64,000 bases of DNA from Apium graveolens (GCF_009905375.1 NC_133650.1:172626518-172690517), one strand, 5' to 3'; shown: positions 41,881-55,249, counted from the first letter of the stretch. A program made the numbers and translations. The notes: a model not told the origin generated them from the sequence alone.

Positions 41881-43865
41881 TGTGGCGCCCTCCAAACCCG
41901 GGTCAGAAGTTTGGGGTCCACACACTCACACACCTTATTTATAACCTGTTTATAACAACAATAAAGATAATAATAATATGCAGTGACCCTACTTACCAAC
42001 TACCACGGACCGCAACAGGTTAAAGTATGCACACAAGCCACACACACACTTTATATTACAAACGTCCAAATCCCAACTATTCAAACTCAAAACTGAGTAT
42101 TAGACATTATTACAAACTTTTACAAACTTAAATTATCTCAAAAGATGCCTACTAGCTTAACTCGATCAACCTGAACCCCTAGCTCTCGCGCTGGACTGGG
42201 GATCCTCGCTACCAATTGCTTCCTTCTTAACTAGAAAAGAACATAAACAACATCGCACAAATGAGCTAACTAGCTCAGCAAGTCTCAATGACAAGACTGA
42301 AAATAATGATCATCAAGTGAAAAGGGTTATGATATCAAGTGAACAATGAATTATGATTTAAAATTAGATATTATATTTTCATTTTAAAAACCAAGGTTAG
42401 GCTGCTGATCAGTCACACACTAACCCCGAGTAAAGCACATAACACTGTTCTAACTACTGGATCCAAGGCACACATTGGCCTAACTTGACCATTAATATGG
42501 TCTGACCACGAATCTGGTCCACAATTTTATAAAAACAATCCAATTCTAATATAATAACTAAATAAACAATGTAAAGCAATAAACAGAATCATAAACAACA
42601 TTGGATGTTTGATAAGGAAATGGTTTCAATCTTCACAAGGGATCAGTATGGCAATTTCAAAGCTTGACTGTTAAGTAATGAAAGAATTGGATAACAAAGG
42701 AATGAATGTTTCCGGGTTACCAGGAATTGGTCTTTCAAAGCATAAAGTATAATGGTTTGAATATGTAAGTAATTCGATTCAAGGTTTGGTATTTTGTTTT
42801 TATATATTTGTAGAGTAGTATCGTATATTTGTGGTTCGTATTTGGGTGTACAACAATCAATGGTTTAGAAAGAATAAGGTTTACGGCTCAAGATCAATAA
42901 CTGGAATCAGGGTTTTGGGTTCAGTGCTTCAAAGCACTTGCAATATAAAACAGGACTATCAATCAACTACAATATATCTCGAGAAAGTTCAAAACACTTG
43001 TCCGGTATTAGCTTGCTATACTTCTCTAACTTTCAATCACAACCGTCTACTCCTCGACTATATATTTCCCTTTCCTATGCCTTGCCTATTCTGCTCATAT
43101 ATCATAAGCATCTATCAATATTCAACTCTATCATTCTATTCGATACACACTTCTATCTACCCTTCGTTTTACCCAAATCCGATTAGCGGATTGAAAGTTA
43201 CGCTATAAACAAGTAAACACCGAACATATAGACCGACAATCAAATAACAAGTCACATATAACACATAACACGTCAAATAATCAATGACATATCATTTATA
43301 AAGGAGTCTCGGGTTGTAAACATGCTTTCGGGTATTTAAAATAATTTTTAAAACATTTTTCGGAATTAAAACGGGTCGTTGGATCAATTTTAAAGTAACA
43401 AACCGGGTTCGGTTGACCCAGTCTGACTTCAAAACAATTTTATAATAATTATCGAGCCTTGAAAACAATTTAAAATAATATTTTAAAGCTCGAAACTATT
43501 TTTTGGAATTTTTAAATCATTTTTAAATAATTAAATCTAATTAAATAATTAAATAAAATCAATTAATAATTAATTAAATCAATTAATTTTTGAATTAATT
43601 GGCCAATTAATCAATTAAATATTAACTGAAATTATTTAAATAATTAATTCAGATTTATTTTTTGAATTAAAAAAATAATTTTTGGAATTAAAATAATAAT
43701 TTTTGGAATTTTCAGAATTTAAAAACGAGTTTTTTATAATTAAAATAAATAGAAAATATGATTTTTAAAACAGGAATCCTATTTCTGCAATTTTCCAGAA
43801 ACTTCAGGGACCAAACTGTATCGTTCCTAAAAGTTAAGGTACTAAATTGAAATTTTGCAGGGGGT

Positions 43866-43905
43866 CGCCGGAAAACGTTATGTCTCGCCGGAAAACGTTA
43901 TGTCT
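43866..43905. repeat. 20-bp tandem duplication in the solo LTR
   Basis: Two copies of CGCCGGAAAACGTTATGTCT in a row, followed by a partial third (CGCCGGA). The element B LTR has only one diverged copy here. Confidence 0.85.
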
Positions 43906-44643
43906 CGCCGGAGAAGACGATTTCGGCGTCTTCACCCCACCAACACCTCCTGATCACATCTTCACAATACCAGGAACATAACCATGCCATCAAATCACTC
44001 AACCCATCCCTGAGTTGGCCGGAATTAGGCCGAGAAATTCGCCGATTTCCGGCGAACTCGACATAAACTTCAAAACACAACTCCCTTCGATTCAGACATC
44101 CTCTGTTAACGAGCTATTTACCAATCGATCGCAAATTTTATAAGGAACACAACCCACTATAATACAACAGATAATAACCCCTAGATCAAAAAGCCCTAAA
44201 TTTCAATTAAGAACATTCATACGGGTTATAAACCCTAATTTCAAAATTCGAAAATCAAACTCAATTTTGAACATGTTATTGAACTCCAAATCAGTCATAT
44301 AATATATCAAAATCATCAGGAAAACAAGTTCTACAACATCCAATCATCAAATCATTCAAACAATCATCCGAACAAAAATTTATATTTTTAATCAAATTAA
44401 TTCGAAAATAAATAAAAATATAGAAAATAAACCTTGATTTCTGCAGTTCTAAAACTTGAAGAACCTGATAGAACACTCCGAGACCTTCGATTTGGTTACT
44501 CGAGCTTTCCAAACAGAGATCACTAACACCTTGATTTATTGGTTTGATTCTCAGAAAGGTTTATGAATATATTAATTTTCTCTGGAAAATTATATAATTA
44601 CTGTTTGCAAATAATTTTCGGTAAGAAATAAAATACGGTAAAG

Positions 44644-44654
44644 GCTATTTATAA
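44644..44654 (-). promoter_or_regulatory. Putative TATA box of the solo LTR
   Basis: On the - strand TTATAAATAGCC. It falls in the 215-bp segment (44515-44729) that is missing from the element B LTR. Confidence 0.5.
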
Positions 44655-45333
44655 TTACGGAAAATTAGTATCCCGTTGGATCATTCCGGATATAAAATGG
44701 TACGTTTATTTTTAAAAACTGATCCAAACGGTACCGGTTTTCGGGATAATTATCCAAACCAGTACAATTTGTACTGCGGTCTTGGTCTCAGCGCATGGTT
44801 ACACGTATTACGAGGTGATAATTGTGATAGTTTAATAAAAAGATCATGTTTATCGAAAATACGAGTTTTATCAATTTACCAAAACGAATAATGTATCGAA
44901 AATGTTGCGCCGGGACCCGCGCAGGACAAACCGTACGCCTGATCGAAAAAGTCGAAATATGGAAAATGCTCGGAATATTGCAATTAGGTTAGGAAGGAGT
45001 TCTCGGAAGAGTTTCGGGCTATAAAAACGTAAAAAGTGGATGACGTCGGTTGGTTCCCGATTGTATAAAATAGTTTTTAAATACTCGGATTTTTTTTTTA
45101 TAAAATTCATATATTTCCTATAAAATCATAAATCAACATAAAAATAAATAGGAAGATATGACAATTATTTATATTTTATTTTGGACATATAAAAATTAAA
45201 ATACTCAATTAATATTATTTTTAAACATCCAAACACATATAACACTTAACAAATAATTCACAAAATAGATATTGAACATACATAATAATTATTTATCAGC
45301 AAAATAATTACACGATATATCCCGGATATTACA

Positions 45334-45338
45334 AATAC
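45334..45338. repeat. Target-site duplication, right copy
   Basis: AATAC. On the - strand it is GTATT, the likely start of a GLYR1 intron. Confidence 0.9.
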
Positions 45339-45592
45339 CCTAGGAGAGTGCAGTTCAAGAAAGTAACCTTAAAGCCATGTCGTAGATGATTCATGTATAA
45401 CATATACAAAACATAAGTTCACAGAGAAAGATAGAGAGAGAGAGAGAGAGCGAGAGAGATAATTAATACATACATTAGAAGTTTGCATATATACATACAC
45501 ATGAATCATAAAACATATACACACGGATAGAAGAGAAGTAGTACCCTAAAGTAGAAGCACAAACTAAGGCCAAGCTGATGCGAACCCAAAAA
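45339..45592 (-). pseudogene. GLYR1-like relic, first exons
   Basis: On the - strand 45592-45564 reads FLGSHQLGL, a decayed form of the GLYR1 start (FLGLGIMGK, the NADPH-binding glycine motif, which is lost here). 45394-45339 reads MNHLRHGFKVTFLNCTLL, matching the next part of GLYR1. The exon would end at a donor GTATT that coincides with the target duplication of the solo LTR. Exon ends are approximate, and no good acceptor is seen before 45394. Confidence 0.65.
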
Positions 45593-46111
45593 CTAATTCG
45601 ACCCCAAATTAGCACTGAAACACAAAGAAAAAATCAAATTAGTACCGGAGCAAACATAGTTTAAATAAAAAGAACCAAAAAAACAAAAAAACCCCAATTC
45701 AAACATAAAACCCTAATTTTGTTCGAAGCTGAAATCAGCTCAAGCAGTCCCCATTTTCATCGATTTGTGAACATTTATTTCTTAATTGAATTAAATCAAC
45801 TTTAATTTACCGTTCATTTGAAAGGGAGTTGAGAGAGGGTGAGGACTGGCGAGAGCTTTGAGAGAGGTAGAGAGAAATGTTCATAAAAGGTTGGGACTTT
45901 AATTTTGCAGAGAGAGTTGACTCGTTTCAAATTTTACCCACCCTGTCCAACAAAGATTGCCCGCTTGTTCAAAATTTTAGCTCGCGTGAACCATTACGAA
46001 AATTGCTAATTTTACTTTTTAAAAAAAATATTTTTTTAATAAAATTTTAATTGTATATAGTATCAATTATTTTGTTAATTAAAAAAAATATCAGTTACTT
46101 ACTACAATTTA
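45395..46111 (-). other. Leader and upstream region of the GLYR1 relic
   Basis: Contains a GA microsatellite (45433-45450) that is CT-rich on the - strand, as in plant leaders and first introns. The stretch around 45830-45910 is again CT-rich on the - strand (CTCTCAAAGCTCTCG-like). No clear TATA box was fixed. Ends at the LTR of element A. Confidence 0.4.
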
Positions 46112-49100
46112 TGTCACACCCCAAACCAAACACACACACACACACACTAAATAAATGTGAACCATAATTATATTACAAACTTATAAGTCCAAAAGATAAT
46201 AATAATACGATTACAGACCCGACCAAAATAATAGCAATCCCGAGATCTTTACAAGTTCAGAGTTTGGAACAGCCCCTCTAACTAATACAATAATTACAAG
46301 CTGGCGGATATTGCCTATATATATTCTACCTGCGCCCTCAAATGGTCTTCACCTTACCTACTGGTTGCCTTACGAGCGGTCTGCTTGGTACGAACCATGA
46401 TTTCTAGCTGTAGAACAGGATTAAATACAAGAGAATGAGCTAATACGCTCAGCAAGTACTAACAGTTCTATTATACAAGGCATTATCTCACTATCATGGG
46501 TTCATGAATCAAGGGGTTATAGATGCTTGTAAAAATGCAAAAGGAAACATGAAGTTAAAATGTAAAGACATGGTAAAATCATAGTAATTGAAACATGGCA
46601 TAGGGAATCATGACATTGTGGTAACATGTTATAATATAAAGGCATGATAGATTCATAACGACCGAAACATGGCATATGGTATCATGGCATCGGGCAACAT
46701 GTTATAAAAATTAAATCATCAAAATCATTTTAGGACGCTACGGATTACAGCCGGTGATCATCCGTGAAGTAATCCCGAACCGCGCTGGATTTTCAAATAT
46801 AATGGGATCCCTAGGCTACATGTGAGCCTATCAATAAGTATGAAAAGGACTTGCGTCTAGTCCAATCCACTAAGTCAAAAAACATTTTATTTTTTTATGA
46901 TTTATAACATGGATGCCAGGAAAGATTTGGTATTATTTTAATGGAATTGTAACAAGAGAATTCAAGTTCACTAAGGAGGGAATTTGGTAGAGAGTTTAGT
47001 ATTCACGGTCTATTGGACAAAGAATGTTTTGAAGGTAAGGTACTAACAAGGTTAAGGGTTATTAACAGTAGTATTTGAATTGGTTAATGACATGGTAATT
47101 ATCACAACTAAGCATTCACGAAAAGTATGTATACTTGCAACAATTATAAGCATAAGGAGGTAAGTAACTTGCCAACAATTATAAGCATAAGAAAGTAGTA
47201 ACATGCCTTCCAATAGTTCTAAGATTATTCGATCTTGATGGCACGAGTCTTCCCCTTCACTTCGGAACCTACACATTATATTAACCTCATTAATATTCAC
47301 CCTTTAACACCTTACAAGCCTATAAACTCCTAGACTCACTATTACCTATATCATACTACTATTACACGAGAACTTATAATTATAAGAATACACATAACTT
47401 AATCATATGCAATTCAGGTAATCCACATAGTCACATAATCACATAATGGCATGGCATATACTACTAGTTATTTATACTATAATATCACCTAAATACCTAA
47501 GCACATAACCAAGTAACTCATAAGAACTTAAACCCAAATATGATGTGCAACACTCAGACTCTTCACTTCTAAGTCCCAAATACAACGAACACCACTAAGG
47601 TTTTCCTATGACCACTCGAAGGGTGCTCTCGGGTTTCTTGGTGGAAATGGGATGTCTCCATCTTGGGCCTCCACTCCAAACTACTTCCTACAGGTTGTTA
47701 AGACTCTAAAATAACTTCTAAAGTTGGTGAGACTCAAAGGCCTCACTCCTATAGGCTTACAGAAATCAATACTCACACTAAGGTTTCTGCTAGCACCAGA
47801 TTGCACGCCTTTTGCTCCTTGGCCGAAATCTCAACTTCCACATGGGGAATTATAACAAAAATAATTCTAATGGATTCTTAAGACCTAAACCTAACTCTCA
47901 TACTTGGTTTCAGGCCAATGCCTCACCTAGGCTTCTCTAGGCCTCTGCTCAAAGTTGACACTATCCAGCCTTCCTAGAAAACAGTCTGCTCTATTTTTAC
48001 TCACATAAAACTCACTTTTCTCACTCAATTATTAATTTTAATGGTTTTTTAAACTTCCTAAGGATTTATTACACTTAGTTACACCAAGGCCCCGTGAAGG
48101 CCTAGCTTATGGCATGGTTAAAGTCGACCAAAGTTCAAGCTTACGCAATTCTGCCATGTTTTGAGTTACTCTCGGAAATGTGTGTGTGCACCTACCTAAA
48201 TGCAAGTTTTCCGACGAATCAAATCCACTGAAATCAAGTACAACTCAAGTCTTAACTCCAGTAAACTCAGGCCCAGCTAGGCCTTACCAAAACTCACCTA
48301 AAACAGCCTATACTTATGGTGAAAAATTCTGCTACAAAGTGCCTAGTGTACCTCCTTCCACCTTAACTCCCATATCAACACCAAAATCAACATGCAAGCC
48401 CACAAATCTATCCTACATTGTACACAAGCCTATTAAATATCATTCTATAGAAAAATTTGAGCATAAACCTAGCCATAAAAGCCATTTACCGAGGCAAAAA
48501 CAGAGAACATAGCAGAGCAGATTTTACATATGAAATTTTAAGCAAATATTCGAACCAAAAACACATGGTATCAACTTGATGGCTACAAAATTTTATCATA
48601 ACTCATCAAGGCACATATCATACTAGCATTTTAGAGCATAAACTGTGGCACACATTGCATAAAAACTCATATTTAGATCACATAGCACATTTATCTAAAA
48701 TACTTCTCATTCTACAACATGCAAGTATAACTTCAATTTTTTAACGTAAAAATCATGGCATGCAAGGATGGAAACTTGGTAAAATATATCTTATAAGATC
48801 ATAAGTTCTTTTAAAAGTCACATGCAAAGTCTCTTACTTCTTCAAATCAAATAAAACTATCACACAAACAATAAAAATCCATTCGGCTCCTTGGGAGTCA
48901 TTGACGAATGCTTGAAGCCAAGATTATAGATTGAAAATGAAAGAAAAACACTTCATCAAGACCATCTCTTACTCAAATTTTATGAGCCACATTAGGTTCA
49001 ACTCTAGATTCACAAGAATTAAAGTTAAACCCTTGGCTTTAACTACATGCAACTAAGAAATTAACCTCGAATGAAGATATAGAACCAAGTGAAATTGTCC

Positions 49101-50022
49101 TTTGCTTAGAGGAGTTGAAAGATGCAAGAAGATGAAAAAATGAAGAAGAAAAAAATGAGAGGGGAGGGGGTGTAGGCGCGGCCGAGAGGGAGGGGTAGGG
49201 AGAGGAGAGAGTGGAGTGAGGTGTTGGTGAAGAAAAATGAGGTGAGTGGAGTGTATAAATTTGTTTTTGTCTCACCAGAATGGTAGTGGAGTTTGAACTA
49301 ACTATTTTGTCCTTCATCCACTAATAGCCAACTTTTGCATGCAAGGTTTTATTGGTCTTTTGCTTGGTCAAATGGAGTTAGTGGGGAGTGAAAGGACGGT
49401 CCTGCCCTTGATCTCTATTTGGGTGGATGTTGCATGCAAGGGCACCCTTGTAATTCAATAATTATTAATAGTATAATTAAAAAGAATGTGTTTTAGTAAT
49501 TAAAATATAAATCAATAAATCACCAAATTAATACCATAAATACTATGAGATTTTATAAATTTAATAAAAAAAAATTCAAAAATGTCAAACCAAAATTTTA
49601 TATTAAAAGAATTTTTCTAATATTATCACACTAATAAATAATTCATGTAAAATATAATTTAACACATTAAAAATCACACAAGCAATTACAAATAAATTGA
49701 CTCTACTCCACAATATTAGAATATAATTTATCTGTTTATTCACAACTCATACAAATATCACTATATCGCGAGAATCTGAATTATTAGTTAATCGCGTAGT
49801 AGCAACTAATCAAATCGTGCTACTTATTTAATCGCGTAAAGAAAATCTTACTCGCGTACAAAATCTATACACTTAAAAATATTCCAGCAATATTCGCAAT
49901 GCCATACAATAAAATTATTCATAATATATAATAAATCCACATAGCCGGCGCTATAATATAGAATATTGATAAATATATACATCGTACTTATAAAATAACT
50001 CAAATATTTACTGGTTGTCACA
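46112..50022 (-). repeat. 3' LTR of gypsy element A (3911 bp)
   Basis: On the - strand TGTGACAACCAG ... GGTTTGGGGTGTGACA, preceded by a PPT. It holds a CA microsatellite at 46131-46147 and a purine-rich stretch at 49120-49225. The ORFs at 48180 and 49039 are low-complexity or without recognisable domains. The bases left of it are ATTTA (46107-46111); the partner duplication would lie beyond the window. Confidence 0.85.
49120..49225. repeat. Purine/G-rich tract in the element A LTR
   Basis: G runs GGGGAGGGGG and GGGAGGGGTAGGG on the + strand, separated by about 16 bases. On the - strand it is a CT-rich leader downstream of a TATA-like AAATTTATACAC (about 49250-49262), so transcription of element A may start here. 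Confidence 0.5.
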
Positions 50023-50040
50023 TCCCCTCCCCCTTAAAGG
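50023..50040 (-). other. Polypurine tract of element A
   Basis: On the - strand CCTTTAAGGGGGAGGGGA directly before the LTR. Confidence 0.8.
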
Positions 50041-50068
50041 ATTTTGTCCTCAGAATCTAGGAGAATAA

Positions 50069-50507
50069 TTAAGGATACCGATTCCACATCTCAGATTCTA
50101 ATTCCCATATTGCTTCTTCAACTTCAGGATTCCTCCACAATATTTTCACCAAACTTACTAATTTATTTCTAAGAATTCTCTCTTGTCGATCCAGTATCTG
50201 CACGGGTTGCTCTTCATATGATAAATCGGCTTGAATTTCGACTAGTTCAATGTCTATCACATGATTGGTGTCCATATTATACTTCTTTAGCAATGAGATA
50301 TGAAATACATAATGTACGTGCTGATATTGTGGCGGCAAGGCTAGCTCATAAGCAACTTTCCCTACTTGGTTCAAGATTTCAAAAGGTCCGATGTATCTTG
50401 GAGCTAATTTCCCTTTCTTACCGAATTGGGTGAAACCCTTCCATGGTGATACTTTTTTCAATACCGCTTCCCCAATTTTAAATTTCACATTCTTCCGGTT
50501 GGGGTCG
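50069..50507 (-). pseudogene. Element A pol C-terminus with chromodomain, 5'-truncated
   Basis: On the - strand the frame starts at the insertion point of element B (DPNRKNVKFKIGEAVL) and runs through the integrase C-terminal GKKGKLAPRYIGPFEIL motif to a chromodomain (ILRNKLVSLVKILWRNPEVE, then ATWELE-like AIWELESEM). This is the 3' end of a Tekay-type chromovirus pol, and the chromodomain would guide integration to chromatin. The residues before DPNRKN in the open frame come from the element B LTR. The rest of pol lies beyond the nested elements, outside the window. Confidence 0.85.
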
Positions 50508-53500
50508 TATGGCACCCTCCAAACCCGGGTCAGAAGTTTGGGGTCCATACACACACCTTAATTATAACATGCGTATAACAATATTAAAGATAATAATAAT
50601 ATGCAGTGACCCTACTTACCAACTACCACATATCGTAACAGGTTAAAGTATGCATACAAGCTACACACACACACACTTATATTACAAACGCCCAAATCCC
50701 AATTATTCAAACTTACAACTGAATATTAAATATTATTACAAACATCATAAACTTAAACTATTCCAAAAGCTGTCAGATAGCTTAACTCGATCAACCTGGA
50801 CCCCTAGCTCTCGCACTGGATTGGGGATCCTCGCTACCAACAGGTTCCTTCTTAACTGGAAAAGAATATAAACAACATTGCACAAATGAGCTAATTACCT
50901 CAGCAAGTCACATTGACAAGACTGAGAATAATGATCGTCAAGTGAAAAGAGTTAAGGTATCAAGTGAACAATGATTAATGATTTAGAATTGGATATTATA
51001 TTTTTATTTTAAAAACCAAGGTTAGGTTGCTGATCAGTCACACACTAACCCCGAGCAAGGCACACAACTCTGCTCTAATTATTGGATCCAAGGCATACAT
51101 TGGCCTAACTTGACCACCAATATGATCTAACCACGAATCTGGTCCAAAATTTTATAAAACAATCTAATTCTATCATAATAACAGAATAAACAATGAAAAT
51201 TAATAAATAGAATCATAAATAATATTGGATTTCCGATCATGAGATGGTTTCAATCTTCACAAGGAAACAATATGGAAATTTCAAAGAATGGCTATCAAGT
51301 GATGAAAGAATTGGATAACAAAAGAATCAAAGTTTCAAGGTTATAAGGATTTGGTCTTTCAAAGCATATGGTACAATGGTTTGAATATATAAACAATCTT
51401 GATTCAGTATTTGTTATTTAGTTTGTATGTATTTGTGGAGTAGTATCGTATCTCAGTGGTTTTATTCGGGTAATCAACAATCAATAGTTCAGAAAGAATA
51501 AGGTTAACGGCTCAAGGATCAATAACTGGAATCAAGGATTAGGGTTCAGTACTTCAAAGCACTTGCAATATAAAACAGGAATATCAATTATCTACAATAT
51601 ATCTCGAGAAAGTTCAGAACACTTTCCTGGTACTAGCTTGCTATACTTTACCAATTTCCAATCACAATCTCCTACTCCTCGACTATCTGCTTCCCTTTCC
51701 TACGCCTTGCCTCTTCTGCTCACATAACATAAGTATCTATCAATACTCAACTCATACGATTATGTTTGGTATACACTTATATCTACCCTTCGTTTTACCC
51801 AAATCCCACTAACGGATTAAAAGTTACGCTAAAAACCTGTAAACACTGAACATATAGACCGACAGTCAAACAACAAGTCACATATGACACGTAACACGTC
51901 AAACAATCAATGACATTCCATCTATAAAGAAGTCTCGGGTCATAAACAGGCTTTCGGGTATTTAATATAATTTTTAAAATATATTTCAGAATTAAAATGC
52001 GTCATTGGGTAAATTTTAAAGCAATAAACAGGGTTCGGTTGGCCAAATCTGGCTTCAAAATAATTTTATAATAATTATCGAGCCTTGAAAACAATTTAAA
52101 ATAATATTTTAAAGCTCGAAACTATTTTTCGGAATTTTTAAATCATTTATAAATAATTAAATCTAATTAAATAATTAATTAAAATTAATAAATAATTAAT
52201 TAAATCAATTAATCAATTAATTTTTGAATTAATTGACCAATTAATCAATTAATTATTAACTAAAATTAATTAACTAATTAATTCAGTTTTATTTTTGAAT
52301 TAAAAATAATTTTTGGAATTAAAATAAAAATAATTGGAATTTTTAGTAATTAAAAACGAATTTTTATAATTAAAATAAACAGGAAATATAATTTTTAAAT
52401 AATTTATAAACAGGAATCCCTTATTTGCAAAATTTACAAACTACAGGGACCAAACTGCATCGTTCTTAAAACTACAGGTACTAAACTGCAATTTAACAGG
52501 GGTTCGCCGGAAAACAATCGGGGTTGGCCGGAGAAAACGATTCTGGCATCCTCACCCCACCATCACCTCCAGATCATAACTACAATTCACAAGGAACACA
52601 ACCATGTAATCAAAACATTCTGATAATCCCTGAGTTGGCCGGAAATTGGCCGAGAAGTTCGCCGGTTTTCGGCGAACTCGAAGAAACTTTAATACACAAC
52701 TCCCTTCAAACCAGGGATCGTCTGTTAACATACTATATACCAATCGATTGCAAATTTCAAGGGGAACAAAACCCACCCATCTAGAACATCTAATAACCCC
52801 TGGAACAAAAAGCCCTAAATTTCAATTAAGAACATTCATACGGGTTATAAACCCTAATTTCAAAATTCAAAAATCAAACTCAATTTTGAACATGTTATTG
52901 AACTCCAAATCAGTCATATGACATATCAAAATCATCAGGAAAACAAGCTCTACAGCATGCAAGCATCAAATCATTCAAACAATCATCCGAACAAAAATTT
53001 ATATTTTTAATCAAAATAATTCGAAATTAATAAAAATTATAGAAAATAAACCTTTGATTCTGCAGTGATATGAAGCACAGATTCTGATAGTACTCTTTAA
53101 ACCCTTCGATTTGGTTACTCGAGCTTTCCAAACGGTATCGGTTTTCGGGATAATTATCTAAATCAGAACAATTTGTACTGCGGTCTTGGTCTCAGCACCT
53201 GGTTACACGTATTACGAGGTGATAATTATAATAGTTTAATAAAAAGATCTCGTTTATCGAAAATACGAGTTTTATTGATTTACTGAAACGAATAATGTAT
53301 CGAAAATATTGCGCCGGGACCCTCACAGGACAAACAGTACGCCGGATCGAAAAAGTCAAAATATGGAAAATGCTCGGAATATTGCAATTAGGTTAGGAAG
53401 GAGTTCTCGGAAGTGTTTCGGGTTTAGTGAAGTCGGCTGGTTCCCGATTATATAAAATAGTTTATAAATACTCGGAAAAAGAAAATATAAAATCCATAAA

Positions 53501-53720
53501 TTTCCTATAAAGTCATAAATCATCATAAAAATAAATAGGAAAATATGACAATTATCTATATTTTATTTTGGACATATAAAAATTAAAATACTCAATTTAT
53601 ATTATTTTTAAACATCCAAACACATATACCACCTAACAAATAATTCGAAGAATAAATACTGAACATGAATAATATTTATTTATTTGCAAAATAATTACAC
53701 GATATATCCCAGATATTACA
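50508..53720 (-). repeat. Element B 3' LTR (3213 bp)
   Basis: Same family as the solo LTR. On the - strand it starts TGTAATATCTGGG and ends GGGTGCCATA (the final CA has mutated). It lacks a 215-bp piece present in the solo LTR, joined at about 53133 with a TCCAAAC microhomology. Confidence 0.88.
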
Positions 53721-53736
53721 TCCTTCCCCCCTTACA
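53721..53736 (-). other. Polypurine tract of element B
   Basis: On the - strand TAAGGGGGGAAGGA directly before TGTAATATC. Confidence 0.8.
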
Positions 53737-53758
53737 AGGATTATGTCCTCAGAATCTC

Positions 53759-55243
53759 CTAAGAAAATAAATGAGGGTATTTTTCTCTCATATCACTTTC
53801 TAACTCCCAAGTTGACTCTTCAACCTTTGGGTTTCTCCACAGTACTCTGACTAACTTTACCACTTTATTTCTTAACACTTTCTCTATTTATTCTAGAATC
53901 TCTATCGGACTCTCTACATACGACAAATCTGCTTGAAGCTCTATTGGCTCGTATTCGATTACATGCCTGGAGTCTGGATTATACTTCTTAAGCATCGATA
54001 CGTGAAAAACATTGTGAATGTGCTCCATGTGCGGAGGTAACGCCAACTCGTAAGCTACTTTGCCAACACGCTTTAGAATCTCAAAAGGTCCGACATATCA
54101 AGGGCTCAGTTTTCCTTTCTTCCCGAATCTTGTCAATCCTTTCCACGGCGATACTTTCAGTAATACCAGATTTCCTTCTTCGAATTCCATATCTTTCCTT
54201 GATTGATCTGCATACTTCCTTTGACGTTCTTGTGCTGCTATCAATCTCTTCTGGATAACTTCAACAACTTCCTTCATCTGTTGCACTAATTCAGGTCCAA
54301 GTATTTTGCATTCTCCTACTTCATCCCAATATACAAGAGATTGACATTTGCGTCCATAAAGAGCTTCATAGGGTGGCATCCCAATGCTGGCATGATAACT
54401 GTTGTTGTCTACCAAGGGTAAATGCTCGTCCCAACTTCCTTTAAAATCAATAGCACAAACACGTAACATGTCTTCTATTGTCTAGATTGTTCTTTCGCTT
54501 TGGCCGTCCGTCTATGGAGGGTAAGCCGTACTCATGTTTAATCTCATTCCCAAACATTCTTAAAAACTCTTCCAAAATCTTGAATTAAATCTCGGATCTC
54601 GATCGGATATAATAGACACAGGGACTCAATGACGAACTACGATTTCTTTCAGGTACATATGGACTAACTTGTCTAGTGAAAATCTTTTATTTATAGGCAG
54701 AAAATGAGCTGACTTGGTAAGTCTGTCCACTATAACCCAAATGGCATCATGATTGTCTTTTGTTCTTGGTAATCTGACTATGAAATCCATGGCAATATGC
54801 TCCCACTTCCACTCTGGAATCTCTAATGGCTGTAACAATCCACTTGGTCTCTGATGCTCTGCTTTAACTTTCTGACATATATAACATCTGCTAACCCATT
54901 CTGCAATTTCCCTCTTCATATCGGGCCACCAATAATTTTCCTTTGAATCTCTGTACATCTTGCTACTTCCTGGATGGATTGAATACCTTGAATTATGAGC
55001 TTCCTGTAAAATTTCATTCTTCAGCTCCGTTACTGGTGGAATCCAAATTCTAGAAGAAAACCTAAGAATACCTTGATCGTCCTTTTGCGTGCACAATTCC
55101 TCTTCTACCAAATGATTAATGTCCTGATCCATTATCTCTGCTTGACACTTCCTTATCTTTTCTAACAACTGCGGCTGGAAAGTCATACTATATGTTTTTG
55201 CTTCATCAGGCTTGCATACTCTGATTTCCAATTCCAATTCCAA
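53759..55243 (-). pseudogene. Element B integrase and chromodomain, broken
   Basis: On the - strand: integrase zinc region (HNSRYSIHPGSSKMYRD ... CYICQKVKAEH, about 55000-54860), core start MDFIVRLPRTKDNHDAIWV with VDRLTKSAHFLP (to 54626, where a stop cuts it), then a shifted stretch with SIISDRDPRF, and 54469-54098 (GMPPYEALYGRKC, KVSPWKGLTRFGKKGKLSP). After a stop at 54098 the frame continues with YVGPFEIL to the chromodomain (VLRNKVVKLVRVLWRNP) and a stop at 53759. At least four lesions. Confidence 0.82.
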
Positions 55244-55249
55244 TTTCTG

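Larger units (their letters stand above)
41881..45333 (-). repeat. Solo LTR of a Tekay-like gypsy family (3453 bp)
   Basis: On the - strand TGTAATATCC ... GGGCGCCACA, with perfect AATAC duplications on both sides and no internal region, so it is a solo LTR left by recombination between two LTRs. It aligns along its length with the element B LTR at 50508-53720. It lies inside a probable intron of the GLYR1 relic. AT-rich AATTAATTAAAT tracts lie at 43540-43720. Confidence 0.92.

Noticed and set aside
41073..45592. Functional GLYR1 gene with a long intron
   Set aside because: Frame breaks in two exons, loss of the N-terminal glycine motif and missing 3' exons.
48180..48512. 110-codon ORF in the element A LTR
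   Set aside because: Lies in an LTR, has no recognisable domain and is Pro/Ser/Thr/Lys-rich by composition.
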